From the NCBI GenBank assembly GCA_031841125.1, contig JAJSSI010000036.1, forward strand, positions 39,272 through 103,271: a DNA stretch of 64,000 nt, in the 5' to 3' direction. This document shows positions 40,225 through 53,252 of the stretch, in pieces; the first letter of the stretch is position 1, and each line of letters starts with the position of its first letter. Under the pieces are notes generated by a model. That model saw only the letters and a list, made by a program, of their open reading frames with translations. It was not told the DNA's origin and did no database searches. Made by a program: the position numbers and the translations under genes. Origin of the DNA: Acanthococcus lagerstroemiae (lineage: Eukaryota > Arthropoda > Insecta > Hemiptera > Eriococcidae).

Positions 40225-40518
40225 ATGTATATAGTATGGAGAAATTTTCAAAATTTGAGAAAATCAAAAATTTCGAATTAATGAGTGTTTCTTACTCAAT
40301 TTTTCACGCTGAGTTCGAATTTGTTGTTCCAATTTGGCGGCGACCCTCCGATCCCGAGATACACTTGAAAAAGTTGGAAAAATTGATCAATTTGGGTCAA
40401 AAAATGACTCTAGCTCAATTTTGACAACGGATTCGAATTCGTCTCGAAAAATTGAGTAACTAGCACCAGCGCCGACGTCGTAGCTTTCCGAAAATTTTTT
40501 CGCCCAAAAAAACACCTG
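40225..40518 (+). repeat. Long monomer with 2-bp TA insertion (294 bp)
   Basis: Begins ATGTATATAGTATGG, the same insertion as at 12416, about 28 kb away. The two differ at the preceding junction (CTTTCAG here, CTTTCCG there), so independent slippage or conversion of a small tract is more likely than duplication of a whole block. Confidence 0.95.
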
Positions 40519-43500
40519 ATGTATAGTATGGAGAAATTTTCAAAATTTGAGAAAATCAAAAATTTCGAATTAATGAGTGTTTCTTACTCAATTTTTCACG
40601 CTGAGTTCGAATTTGTTGTTCCAATTTGGCGGCGACCCTCCGATCCCGAGATACACTTGAAAAAGTTGGAAAAATTGATCAATTTGGGTCAAAAAATGAC
40701 TCTAGCTCAATTTTGACAACGGATTCGAATTCGTCTCGAAAAATTGAGTAACTAGCACCAGCGCCGACGTCGTAGCTTTCCGAAAATTTTTTCGCCCCAA
40801 AAAACACCTGATGTATAGTATGGAGAAATTTTCAAAATTTGAGAAAATCAAAAATTTCGAATTAATGAGTGTTTCTTACTCAATTTTTCACGCTGAGTTC
40901 GAATTTGTTGTTCCAATTTGGCGGCGACCCTCCGATCCCGAGATACACTTGAAAAAGTTGGAAAAATTGATCAATTTGGGTCAAAAAATGACTCTAGCTC
41001 AATTTTGACAACGGATTCGAATTCGTCTCGAAAAATTGAGTAACTAGCACCAGCGCCGACGTCGTAGCTTTCCGAAAATTTTTTCGCCCCAAAAAACACC
41101 TGATGTATAGTATGGAGAAATTTTCAAAATTTGAGAAAATCAAAAATTTCGAATTAATGAGTGTTTCTTACTCAATTTTTCACGCTGAGTTCGAATTTGT
41201 TGTTCCAATTTGGCGGCGACCCTCCGATCCCGAGATACACTTGAAAAAGTTGGAAAAATTGATCAATTTGGGTCAAAAAATGACTCTAGCTCAATTTTGA
41301 CAACGGATTCGAATTCGTCTCGAAAAATTGAGTAACTAGCACCAGCGCCGACGTCGTAGCTTTCAGAAAATTTTTTCGCCCCAAAAAACACCTGATGTAT
41401 AGTATGGAGAAATTTTCAAAATTTGAGAAAATCAAAAATTTCGAATTAATGAGTGTTTCTTACTCAATTTTTCACGCTGAGTTCGAATTTGTTGTTCCAA
41501 TTTGGCGGCGACCCTCCGATCCCGAGATACACTTGAAAAAGTTGGAAAAATTGATCAATTTGGGTCAAAAAATGACTCTAGCTCAATTTTGACAACGGAT
41601 TCGAATTCGTCTCGAAAAATTGAGTAACTAGCACCAGCGCCGACGTCGTAGCTTTCCGAAAATTTTTTCGCCCAAAAAAACACCTGATGTATAGTATGGA
41701 GAAATTTTCAAAATTTGAGAAAATCAAAAATTTCGAATTAATGAGTGTTTCTTACTCAATTTTTCACGCTGAGTTCGAATTTGTTGTTCCAATTTGGCGG
41801 CGACCCTCCGATCCCGAGATACACTTGAAAAAGTTGGAAAAATTGATCAATTTGGGTCAAAAAATGACTCTAGCTCAATTTTGACAACGGATTCGAATTC
41901 GTCTCGAAAAATTGAGTAACTAGCACCAGCGCCGACGTCGTAGCTTTCCGAAAATTTTTTCGCCCAAAAAAACACCTGATGTATAGTATGGAGAAATTTT
42001 CAAAATTTGAGAAAATCAAAAATTTCGAATTAATGAGTGTTTCTTACTCAATTTTTCACGCTGAGTTCGAATTTGTTGTTCCAATTTGGCGGCGACCCTC
42101 CGATCCCGAGATACACTTGAAAAAGTTGGAAAAATTGATCAATTTGGGTCAAAAAATGACTCTAGCTCAATTTTGACAACGGATTCGAATTCGTCTCGAA
42201 AAATTGAGTAACTAGCACCAGCGCCGACGTCGTAGCTTTCCGAAAATTTTTTCGCCCCAAAAAACACCTGATGTATAGTATGGAGAAATTTTCAAAATTT
42301 GAGAAAATCAAAAATTTCGAATTAATGAGTGTTTCTTACTCAATTTTTCACGCTGAGTTCGAATTTGTTGTTCCAATTTGGCGGCGACCCTCCGATCCCG
42401 AGATACACTTGAAAAAGTTGGAAAAATTGATCAATTTGGGTCAAAAAATGACTCTAGCTCAATTTTGACAACGGATTCGAATTCGTCTCGAAAAATTGAG
42501 TAACTAGCACCAGCGCCGACGTCGTAGCTTTCCGAAAATTTTTTCGCCCAAAAAACACCTGATGTATAGTATGGAGAAATTTTCAAAATTTGAGAAAATC
42601 AAAAATTTCGAATTAATGAGTGTTTCTTACTCAATTTTTCACGCTGAGTTCGAATTTGTTGTTCCAATTTGGCGGCGACCCTCCGATCCCGAGATACACT
42701 TGAAAAAGTTGGAAAAATTGATCAATTTGGGTCAAAAAATGACTCTAGCTCAATTTTGACAACGGATTCGAATTCGTCTCGAAAAATTGAGTAACTAGCA
42801 CCAGCGCCGACGTCGTAGCTTTCCGAAAATTTTTTCGCCCAAAAAAACACCTGATGTATAGTATGGAGAAATTTTCAAAATTTGAGAAAATCAAAAATTT
42901 CGAATTAATGAGTGTTTCTTACTCAATTTTTCACGCTGAGTTCGAATTTGTTGTTCCAATTTGGCGGCGACCCTCCGATCCCGAGATACACTTGAAAAAG
43001 TTGGAAAAATTGATCAATTTGGGTCAAAAAATGACTCTAGCTCAATTTTGACAACGGATTCGAATTCGTCTCGAAAAATTGAGTAACTAGCACCAGCGCC
43101 GACGTCGTAGCTTTCCGAAAATTTTTTCGCCCAAAAAAACACCTGATGTATAGTATGGAGAAATTTTCAAAATTTGAGAAAATCAAAAATTTCGAATTAA
43201 TGAGTGTTTCTTACTCAATTTTTCACGCTGAGTTCGAATTTGTTGTTCCAATTTGGCGGCGACCCTCCGATCCCGAGATACACTTGAAAAAGTTGGAAAA
43301 ATTGATCAATTTGGGTCAAAAAATGACTCTAGCTCAATTTTGACAACGGATTCGAATTCGTCTCGAAAAATTGAGTAACTAGCACCAGCGCCGACGTCGT
43401 AGCTTTCCGAAAATTTTTTCGCCCCAAAAAACACCTGATGTATAGTATGGAGAAATTTTCAAAATTTGAGAAAATCAAAAATTTCGAATTAATGAGTGTT

Positions 43501-45478
43501 TCTTACTCAATTTTTCACGCTGAGTTCGAATTTGTTGTTCCAATTTGGCGGCGACCCTCCGATCCCGAGATACACTTGAAAAAGTTGGAAAAATTGATCA
43601 ATTTGGGTCAAAAAATGACTCTAGCTCAATTTTGACAACGGATTCGAATTCGTCTCGAAAAATTGAGTAACTAGCACCAGCGCCGACGTCGTAGCTTTCC
43701 GAAAATTTTTTCGCCCAAAAAAACACCTGATGTATAGTATGGAGAAATTTTCAAAATTTGAGAAAATCAAAAATTTCGAATTAATGAGTGTTTCTTACTC
43801 AATTTTTCACGCTGAGTTCGAATTTGTTGTTCCAATTTGGCGGCGACCCTCCGATCCCGAGATACACTTGAAAAAGTTGGAAAAATTGATCAATTTGGGT
43901 CAAAAAATGACTCTAGCTCAATTTTGACAACGGATTCGAATTCGTCTCGAAAAATTGAGTAACTAGCACCAGCGCCGACGTCGTAGCTTTCCGAAAATTT
44001 TTTCGCCCCAAAAAACACCTGATGTATAGTATGGAGAAATTTTCAAAATTTGAGAAAATCAAAAATTTCGAATTAATGAGTGTTTCTTACTCAATTTTTC
44101 ACGCTGAGTTCGAATTTGTTGTTCCAATTTGGCGGCGACCCTCCGATCCCGAGATACACTTGAAAAAGTTGGAAAAATTGATCAATTTGGGTCAAAAAAT
44201 GACTCTAGCTCAATTTTGACAACGGATTCGAATTCGTCTCGAAAAATTGAGTAACTAGCACCAGCGCCGACGTCGTAGCTTTCCGAAAATTTTTTCGCCC
44301 AAAAAAACACCTGATGTATAGTATGGAGAAATTTTCAAAATTTGAGAAAATCAAAAATTTCGAATTAATGAGTGTTTCTTACTCAATTTTTCACGCTGAG
44401 TTCGAATTTGTTGTTCCAATTTGGCGGCGACCCTCCGATCCCGAGATACACTTGAAAAAGTTGGAAAAATTGATCAATTTGGGTCAAAAAATGACTCTAG
44501 CTCAATTTTGACAACGGATTCGAATTCGTCTCGAAAAATTGAGTAACTAGCACCAGCGCCGACGTCGTAGCTTTCCGAAAATTTTTTCGCCCAAAAAACA
44601 CCTGATGTATAGTATGGAGAAATTTTCAAAATTTGAGAAAATCAAAAATTTCGAATTAATGAGTGTTTCTTACTCAATTTTTCACGCTGAGTTCGAATTT
44701 GTTGTTCCAATTTGGCGGCGACCCTCCGATCCCGAGATACACTTGAAAAAGTTGGAAAAATTGATCAATTTGGGTCAAAAAATGACTCTAGCTCAATTTT
44801 GACAACGGATTCGAATTCGTCTCGAAAAATTGAGTAACTAGCACCAGCGCCGACGTCGTAGCTTTCCGAAAATTTTTTCGCCCAAAAAACACCTGATGTA
44901 TAGTATGGAGAAATTTTCAAAATTTGAGAAAATCAAAAATTTCGAATTAATGAGTGTTTCTTACTCAATTTTTCACGCTGAGTTCGAATTTGTTGTTCCA
45001 ATTTGGCGGCGACCCTCCGATCCCGAGATACACTTGAAAAAGTTGGAAAAATTGATCAATTTGGGTCAAAAAATGACTCTAGCTCAATTTTGACAACGGA
45101 TTCGAATTCGTCTCGAAAAATTGAGTAACTAGCACCAGCGCCGACGTCGTAGCTTTCCGAAAATTTTTTCGCCCAAAAAAACACCTGATGTATAGTATGG
45201 AGAAATTTTCAAAATTTGAGAAAATCAAAAATTTCGAATTAATGAGTGTTTCTTACTCAATTTTTCACGCTGAGTTCGAATTTGTTGTTCCAATTTGGCG
45301 GCGACCCTCCGATCCCGAGATACACTTGAAAAAGTTGGAAAAATTGATCAATTTGGGTCAAAAAATGACTCTAGCTCAATTTTGACAACGGATTCGAATT
45401 CGTCTCGAAAAATTGAGTAACTAGCACCAGCGCCGACGTCGTAGCTTTCAGAAAATTTTTTCGCCCAAAAAACACCTG

Positions 45479-45769
45479 ATGTATAGTATGGAGAAATTTT
45501 CAAAATTTGAGAAAATCAAAAATTTCGAATTAATGAGTGTTTCTTACTCAATTTTTCACGCTGAGTTCGAATTTGTTGTTCCAATTTGGCGGCGACCCTC
45601 CGATCCCGAGATACACTCGAAAAAATGGAAAAATTGATCAATTTGGGTCAAAAAATGACTCTAGCTCAATTTTGACAACGGATTCGAATTCGTCTCGAAA
45701 AATTGAGTAACTAGCACCAGCGCCGACGTCGTAGCTTTCCGAAAATTTTTTCGCCCAAAAAAACACCTG
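45479..45769 (+). repeat. ACTCG-type long monomer, frame-breaking (291 bp)
   Basis: First long unit from the left with ACTCGAAAAAATGG instead of ACTTGAAAAAGTTGG. It is one base shorter there, which breaks the recurrent open frame. Confidence 0.95.
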
Positions 45770-46061
45770 ATGTATAGTATGGAGAAATTTTCAAAATTTG
45801 AGAAAATCAAAAATTTCGAATTAATGAGTGTTTCTTACTCAATTTTTCACGCTGAGTTCGAATTTGTTGTTCCAATTTGGCGGCGACCCTCCGATCCCGA
45901 GATACACTTGAAAAAGTTGGAAAAATTGATCAATTTGGGTCAAAAAATGACTCTAGCTCAATTTTGACAACGGATTCGAATTCGTCTCGAAAAATTGAGT
46001 AACTAGCACCAGCGCCGACGTCGTAGCTTTCAGAAAATTTTTTCGCCCCAAAAAACACCTG

Positions 46062-46254
46062 ATGTATAGTATGGAGAAATTTTCAAAATTTGAGAAACAC
46101 TCAAAAATGTTGGAAAAATTGATCAATTTGGGTCAAAAAATGACTGTAGCTCAATTTTGACAACGGATTTGAATTCGTCGCGAAAAATTGAGTAACTAGC
46201 ACCAGCGCCGACGTCGTAGCTTTCCGAAAATTTTTTCGCCCAAAAAAACACCTG
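46062..46254 (+). repeat. Short monomer 19 (193 bp), most diverged core short unit
   Basis: Combines four changes seen singly elsewhere or privately: GAGAAACACTC (as at 22921 and 23698), GACTGTAGC (as at 11446 and 53060), GGATTTG, and GTCGCGAAAA where others have GTCTCGAAAA. Confidence 0.97.
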
Positions 46255-49200
46255 ATGTATAGTATGGAGAAATTTTCAAAATTTGAGAAAATCAAAAATT
46301 TCGAATTAATGAGTGTTTCTTACTCAATTTTTCACGCTGAGTTCGAATTTGTTGTTCCAATTTGGCGGCGACCCTCCGATCCCGAGATACACTTGAAAAA
46401 GTTGGAAAAATTGATCAATTTGGGTCAAAAAATGACTCTAGCTCAATTTTGACAACGGATTCGAATTCGTCTCGAAAAATTGAGTAACTAGCACCAGCGC
46501 CGACGTCGTAGCTTTCAGAAAATTTTTTCGCCCAAAAAACACCTGATGTATAGTATGGAGAAATTTTCAAAATTTGAGAAAATCAAAAATTTCGAATTAA
46601 TGAGTGTTTCTTACTCAATTTTTCACGCTGAGTTCGAATTTGTTGTTCCAATTTGGCGGCGACCCTCCGATCCCGAGATACACTTGAAAAAGTTGGAAAA
46701 ATTGATCAATTTGGGTCAAAAAATGACTCTAGCTCAATTTTGACAACGGATTCGAATTCGTCTCGAAAAATTGAGTAACTAGCACCAGCGCCGACGTCGT
46801 AGCTTTCCGAAAATTTTTTCGCCCCAAAAAACACCTGATGTATAGTATGGAGAAATTTTCAAAATTTGAGAAAATCAAAAATTTCGAATTAATGAGTGTT
46901 TCTTACTCAATTTTTCACGCTGAGTTCGAATTTGTTGTTCCAATTTGGCGGCGACCCTCCGATCCCGAGATACACTTGAAAAAGTTGGAAAAATTGATCA
47001 ATTTGGGTCAAAAAATGACTCTAGCTCAATTTTGACAACGGATTCGAATTCGTCTCGAAAAATTGAGTAACTAGCACCAGCGCCGACGTCGTAGCTTTCA
47101 GAAAATTTTTTCGCCCCAAAAAACACCTGATGTATAGTATGGAGAAATTTTCAAAATTTGAGAAAATCAAAAATTTCGAATTAATGAGTGTTTCTTACTC
47201 AATTTTTCACGCTGAGTTCGAATTTGTTGTTCCAATTTGGCGGCGACCCTCCGATCCCGAGATACACTTGAAAAAGTTGGAAAAATTGATCAATTTGGGT
47301 CAAAAAATGACTCTAGCTCAATTTTGACAACGGATTCGAATTCGTCTCGAAAAATTGAGTAACTAGCACCAGCGCCGACGTCGTAGCTTTCCGAAAATTT
47401 TTTCGCCCAAAAAAACACCTGATGTATAGTATGGAGAAATTTTCAAAATTTGAGAAAATCAAAAATTTCGAATTAATGAGTGTTTCTTACTCAATTTTTC
47501 ACGCTGAGTTCGAATTTGTTGTTCCAATTTGGCGGCGACCCTCCGATCCCGAGATACACTTGAAAAAGTTGGAAAAATTGATCAATTTGGGTCAAAAAAT
47601 GACTCTAGCTCAATTTTGACAACGGATTCGAATTCGTCTCGAAAAATTGAGTAACTAGCACCAGCGCCGACGTCGTAGCTTTCAGAAAATTTTTTCGCCC
47701 CAAAAAACACCTGATGTATAGTATGGAGAAATTTTCAAAATTTGAGAAAATCAAAAATTTCGAATTAATGAGTGTTTCTTACTCAATTTTTCACGCTGAG
47801 TTCGAATTTGTTGTTCCAATTTGGCGGCGACCCTCCGATCCCGAGATACACTTGAAAAAGTTGGAAAAATTGATCAATTTGGGTCAAAAAATGACTCTAG
47901 CTCAATTTTGACAACGGATTCGAATTCGTCTCGAAAAATTGAGTAACTAGCACCAGCGCCGACGTCGTAGCTTTCAGAAAATTTTTTCGCCCCAAAAAAC
48001 ACCTGATGTATAGTATGGAGAAATTTTCAAAATTTGAGAAAATCAAAAATTTCGAATTAATGAGTGTTTCTTACTCAATTTTTCACGCTGAGTTCGAATT
48101 TGTTGTTCCAATTTGGCGGCGACCCTCCGATCCCGAGATACACTTGAAAAAGTTGGAAAAATTGATCAATTTGGGTCAAAAAATGACTCTAGCTCAATTT
48201 TGACAACGGATTCGAATTCGTCTCGAAAAATTGAGTAACTAGCACCAGCGCCGACGTCGTAGCTTTCAGAAAATTTTTTCGCCCCAAAAAACACCTGATG
48301 TATAGTATGGAGAAATTTTCAAAATTTGAGAAAATCAAAAATTTCGAATTAATGAGTGTTTCTTACTCAATTTTTCACGCTGAGTTCGAATTTGTTGTTC
48401 CAATTTGGCGGCGACCCTCCGATCCCGAGATACACTTGAAAAAGTTGGAAAAATTGATCAATTTGGGTCAAAAAATGACTCTAGCTCAATTTTGACAACG
48501 GATTCGAATTCGTCTCGAAAAATTGAGTAACTAGCACCAGCGCCGACGTCGTAGCTTTCCGAAAATTTTTTCGCCCAAAAAAACACCTGATGTATAGTAT
48601 GGAGAAATTTTCAAAATTTGAGAAAATCAAAAATTTCGAATTAATGAGTGTTTCTTACTCAATTTTTCACGCTGAGTTCGAATTTGTTGTTCCAATTTGG
48701 CGGCGACCCTCCGATCCCGAGATACACTTGAAAAAGTTGGAAAAATTGATCAATTTGGGTCAAAAAATGACTCTAGCTCAATTTTGACAACGGATTCGAA
48801 TTCGTCTCGAAAAATTGAGTAACTAGCACCAGCGCCGACGTCGTAGCTTTCCGAAAATTTTTTCGCCCAAAAAAACACCTGATGTATAGTATGGAGAAAT
48901 TTTCAAAATTTGAGAAAATCAAAAATTTCGAATTAATGAGTGTTTCTTACTCAATTTTTCACGCTGAGTTCGAATTTGTTGTTCCAATTTGGCGGCGACC
49001 CTCCGATCCCGAGATACACTTGAAAAAGTTGGAAAAATTGATCAATTTGGGTCAAAAAATGACTCTAGCTCAATTTTGACAACGGATTCGAATTCGTCTC
49101 GAAAAATTGAGTAACTAGCACCAGCGCCGACGTCGTAGCTTTCCGAAAATTTTTTCGCCCCAAAAAACACCTGATGTATAGTATGGAGAAATTTTCAAAA

Positions 49201-49464
49201 TTTGAGAAAATCAAAAATTTCGAATTAATGAGTGTTTCTTACTCAATTTTTCACGCTGAGTTCGAATTTGTTGTTCCAATTTGGCGGCGACCCTCCGATC
49301 CCGAGATACACTCGAAAAAGTGGAAAAATTGATCAATTTGGGTCAAAAAATGACTCTAGCTCAATTTTGACAACGGATTCGAATTCGTCTCGAAAAATTG
49401 AGTAACTAGCACCAGCGCCGACGTCGTAGCTTTCAGAAAATTTTTTCGCCCCAAAAAACACCTG
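46255..49464 (+). repeat. Block of 11 long monomers
   Basis: Eleven long units between short units, the same number as in the higher-order repeat, but 4 of 12 junction alleles differ from copy C. The unit at 46255 is 291 bp (C3A6 end) and the last (49174) is a frame-breaking ACTCG unit. Confidence 0.94.
49174..49464 (+). repeat. ACTCG-type long monomer, frame-breaking (291 bp)
   Basis: Reads ACTCGAAAAAGTGG, one base shorter than the standard. It keeps the G of AAAAAG, so it is intermediate between the standard and the AAAAAATGG variant. Confidence 0.94.
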
Positions 49465-49657
49465 ATGTATAGTATGGAGAAATTTTCAAAATTTGAGATA
49501 CACTCAAAAATGTTGGAAAAATTGATCAATTTGGGTCAAAAAATGACTCTAGCTCAATTTTGACAACGGATTCGAATTCGTCTCGAAAAATTGAGTAACT
49601 AGCACCAGCGCCGACGTCGTAGCTTTCCGAAAATTTTTTCGCCCAAAAAAACACCTG
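49465..49657 (+). repeat. Short monomer 20 (193 bp)
   Basis: Standard deletion with ACTCAAAAATGTTGG and standard flanking alleles. Confidence 0.97.
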
Positions 49658-50532
49658 ATGTATAGTATGGAGAAATTTTCAAAATTTGAGAAAATCAAAA
49701 ATTTCGAATTAATGAGTGTTTCTTACTCAATTTTTCACGCTGAGTTCGAATTTGTTGTTCCAATTTGGCGGCGACCCTCCGATCCCGAGATACACTTGAA
49801 AAAGTTGGAAAAATTGATCAATTTGGGTCAAAAAATGACTCTAGCTCAATTTTGACAACGGATTCGAATTCGTCTCGAAAAATTGAGTAACTAGCACCAG
49901 CGCCGACGTCGTAGCTTTCCGAAAATTTTTTCGCCCCAAAAAACACCTGATGTATAGTATGGAGAAATTTTCAAAATTTGAGAAAATCAAAAATTTCGAA
50001 TTAATGAGTGTTTCTTACTCAATTTTTCACGCTGAGTTCGAATTTGTTGTTCCAATTTGGCGGCGACCCTCCGATCCCGAGATACACTTGAAAAAGTTGG
50101 AAAAATTGATCAATTTGGGTCAAAAAATGACTCTAGCTCAATTTTGACAACGGATTCGAATTCGTCTCGAAAAATTGAGTAACTAGCACCAGCGCCGACG
50201 TCGTAGCTTTCCGAAAATTTTTTCGCCCCAAAAAACACCTGATGTATAGTATGGAGAAATTTTCAAAATTTGAGAAAATCAAAAATTTCGAATTAATGAG
50301 TGTTTCTTACTCAATTTTTCACGCTGAGTTCGAATTTGTTGTTCCAATTTGGCGGCGACCCTCCGATCCCGAGATACACTTGAAAAAGTTGGAAAAATTG
50401 ATCAATTTGGGTCAAAAAATGACTCTAGCTCAATTTTGACAACGGATTCGAATTCGTCTCGAAAAATTGAGTAACTAGCACCAGCGCCGACGTCGTAGCT
50501 TTCAAAATTTTTTTCGCCCCAAAAAACACCTG
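49658..50532 (+). repeat. Three long monomers
   Basis: Three long units; the last is 291 bp because its end reads CTTTCAAAATTTTTTT, having lost the G of CTTTCAG and altered the A/T tract boundary. Confidence 0.95.
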
Positions 50533-50725
50533 ATGTATAGTATGGAGAAATTTTCAAAATTTGAGATACACTCAAAAATGTTGGAAAAATTGATCAATTT
50601 GGGTCAAAAAATGACTCTAGCTCAATTTTGACAACGGATTCGAATTCGTCTCGAAAAATTGAGTAACTAGCACCAGCGCCGACGTCGTAGCTTTCCGAAA
50701 ATTTTTTCGCCCAAAAAAACACCTG
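50533..50725 (+). repeat. Short monomer 21 (193 bp)
   Basis: Standard deletion. It is the only short unit whose upstream junction is not a clean CTTTCAG (it is CTTTCAAAA), which still fits the CAG state after loss of G. Confidence 0.97.
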
Positions 50726-53059
50726 ATGTATAGTATGGAGAAATTTTCAAAATTTGAGAAAATCAAAAATTTCGAATTAATGAGTGTTTCTTACTCAATT
50801 TTTCACGCTGAGTTCGAATTTGTTGTTCCAATTTGGCGGCGACCCTCCGATCCCGAGATACACTTGAAAAAGTTGGAAAAATTGATCAATTTGGGTCAAA
50901 AAATGACTCTAGCTCAATTTTGACAACGGATTCGAATTCGTCTCGAAAAATTGAGTAACTAGCACCAGCGCCGACGTCGTAGCTTTCCGAAAATTTTTTC
51001 GCCCCAAAAAACACCTGATGTATAGTATGGAGAAATTTTCAAAATTTGAGAAAATCAAAAATTTCGAATTAATGAGTGTTTCTTACTCAATTTTTCACGC
51101 TGAGTTCGAATTTGTTGTTCCAATTTGGCGGCGACCCTCCGATCCCGAGATACACTTGAAAAAGTTGGAAAAATTGATCAATTTGGGTCAAAAAATGACT
51201 CTAGCTCAATTTTGACAACGGATTCGAATTCGTCTCGAAAAATTGAGTAACTAGCACCAGCGCCGACGTCGTAGCTTTCCGAAAATTTTTTCGCCCAAAA
51301 AAACACCTGATGTATAGTATGGAGAAATTTTCAAAATTTGAGAAAATCAAAAATTTCGAATTAATGAGTGTTTCTTACTCAATTTTTCACGCTGAGTTCG
51401 AATTTGTTGTTCCAATTTGGCGGCGACCCTCCGATCCCGAGATACACTCGAAAAAGTTGGAAAAATTGATCAATTTGGGTCAAAAAATGACTCTAGCTCA
51501 ATTTTGACAACGGATTCGAATTCGTCTCGAAAAATTGAGTAACTAGCACCAGCGCCGACGTCGTAGCTTTCAGAAAATTTTTTCGCCCCAAAAAACACCT
51601 GATGTATAGTATGGAGAAATTTTCAAAATTTGAGAAAATCAAAAATTTCGAATTAATGAGTGTTTCTTACTCAATTTTTCACGCTGAGTTCGAATTTGTT
51701 GTTCCAATTTGGCGGCGACCCTCCGATCCCGAGATACACTTGAAAAAGTTGGAAAAATTGATCAATTTGGGTCAAAAAATGACTCTAGCTCAATTTTGAC
51801 AACGGATTCGAATTCGTCTCGAAAAATTGAGTAACTAGCACCAGCGCCGACGTCGTAGCTTTCCGAAAATTTTTTCGCCCCAAAAAACACCTGATGTATA
51901 GTATGGAGAAATTTTCAAAATTTGAGAAAATCAAAAATTTCGAATTAATGAGTGTTTCTTACTCAATTTTTCACGCTGAGTTCGAATTTGTTGTTCCAAT
52001 TTGGCGGCGACCCTCCGATCCCGAGATACACTTGAAAAAGTTGGAAAAATTGATCAATTTGGGTCAAAAAATGACTCTAGCTCAATTTTGACAACGGATT
52101 CGAATTCGTCTCGAAAAATTGAGTAACTAGCACCAGCGCCGACGTCGTAGCTTTCCGAAAATTTTTTCGCCCAAAAAAACACCTGATGTATAGTATGGAG
52201 AAATTTTCAAAATTTGAGAAAATCAAAAATTTCGAATTAATGAGTGTTTCTTACTCAATTTTTCACGCTGAGTTCGAATTTGTTGTTCCAATTTGGCGGC
52301 GACCCTCCGATCCCGAGATACACTTGAAAAAGTTGGAAAAATTGATCAATTTGGGTCAAAAAATGACTCTAGCTCAATTTTGACAACGGATTCGAATTCG
52401 TCTCGAAAAATTGAGTAACTAGCACCAGCGCCGACGTCGTAGCTTTCAGAAAATTTTTTCGCCCCAAAAAACACCTGATGTATAGTATGGAGAAATTTTC
52501 AAAATTTGAGAAAATCAAAAATTTCGAATTAATGAGTGTTTCTTACTCAATTTTTCACGCTGAGTTCGAATTTGTTGTTCCAATTTGGCGGCGACCCTCC
52601 GATCCCGAGATACACTTGAAAAAGTGGAAAAATTGATCAATTTGGGTCAAAAAATGACTCTAGCTCAATTTTGACAACGGATTCGAATTCGTCTCGAAAA
52701 ATTGAGTAACTAGCACCAGCGCCGACGTCGTAGCTTTCCGAAAATTTTTTCGCCCAAAAAACACCTGATGTATAGTATGGAGAAATTTTCAAAATTTGAG
52801 AAAATCAAAAATTTCGAATTTATGAGTGTTTCTTACTCAATTTTTCACGCTGAGTTCGAATTTGTTGTTCCAATTTGGCGGCGACCCTCCGATCCCGAGA
52901 TACACTTGAAAAAGTTGGAAAAATTGATCAATTTGGGTCAAAAAATGACTCTAGCTCAATTTTGACAACGGATTCGAATTCGTCTCGAAAAATTGAGTAA
53001 CTAGCACCAGCGCCGACGTCGTAGCTTTCAGAAAATTTTTTCGCCCCAAAAAACACCTG
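50726..53059 (+). repeat. Block of 8 long monomers
   Basis: Eight long units, including an ACTCG unit at 51310, a frame-broken unit at 52478 (ACTTGAAAAAGTGG plus C3A6 end, 290 bp), and the unit at 52768 with an A-to-T change (GAATTTATGAG for GAATTAATGAG). Confidence 0.95.
51310..51601 (+). repeat. ACTCG-type long monomer, length-neutral
   Basis: ACTCGAAAAAGTTGG differs from the standard by the single T-to-C change, so it may be the simplest step between the two types. The same form occurs at 55005. Confidence 0.94.
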
Positions 53060-53252
53060 ATGTATAGTATGGAGAAATTTTCAAAATTTGAGATACATTC
53101 AAAAATGTTGGAAAAATTGATCAATTTGGGTCAAAAAATGACTGTAGCTCAATTTTGACAACGGATTCGAATTCGTCTCGAAAAATTGAGTAACTAGCAC
53201 CAGCGCCGACGTCGTAGCTTTCCGAAAATTTTTTCGCCCAAAAAAACACCTG
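53060..53252 (+). repeat. Short monomer 22 (193 bp)
   Basis: Standard deletion with GATACATTC (C to T) after the junction and GACTGTAGC. The ATTC form also occurs in the truncated edge unit near 63370. Confidence 0.97.

Larger units (their letters stand above)
39349..46061 (+). repeat. Block of 23 long monomers, the longest run without a short unit
   Basis: Twenty-three long units. The 13 junctions from 41687 to 45188 are all CTTTCCG, unlike the mixed state elsewhere, suggesting recent local amplification of one type. Units at 42271, 44314, 44605 and 45188 are 291 bp (C3A6 ends); 40225 is 294 bp; 45479 is 291 bp for a different reason and is listed separately. Confidence 0.95.
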
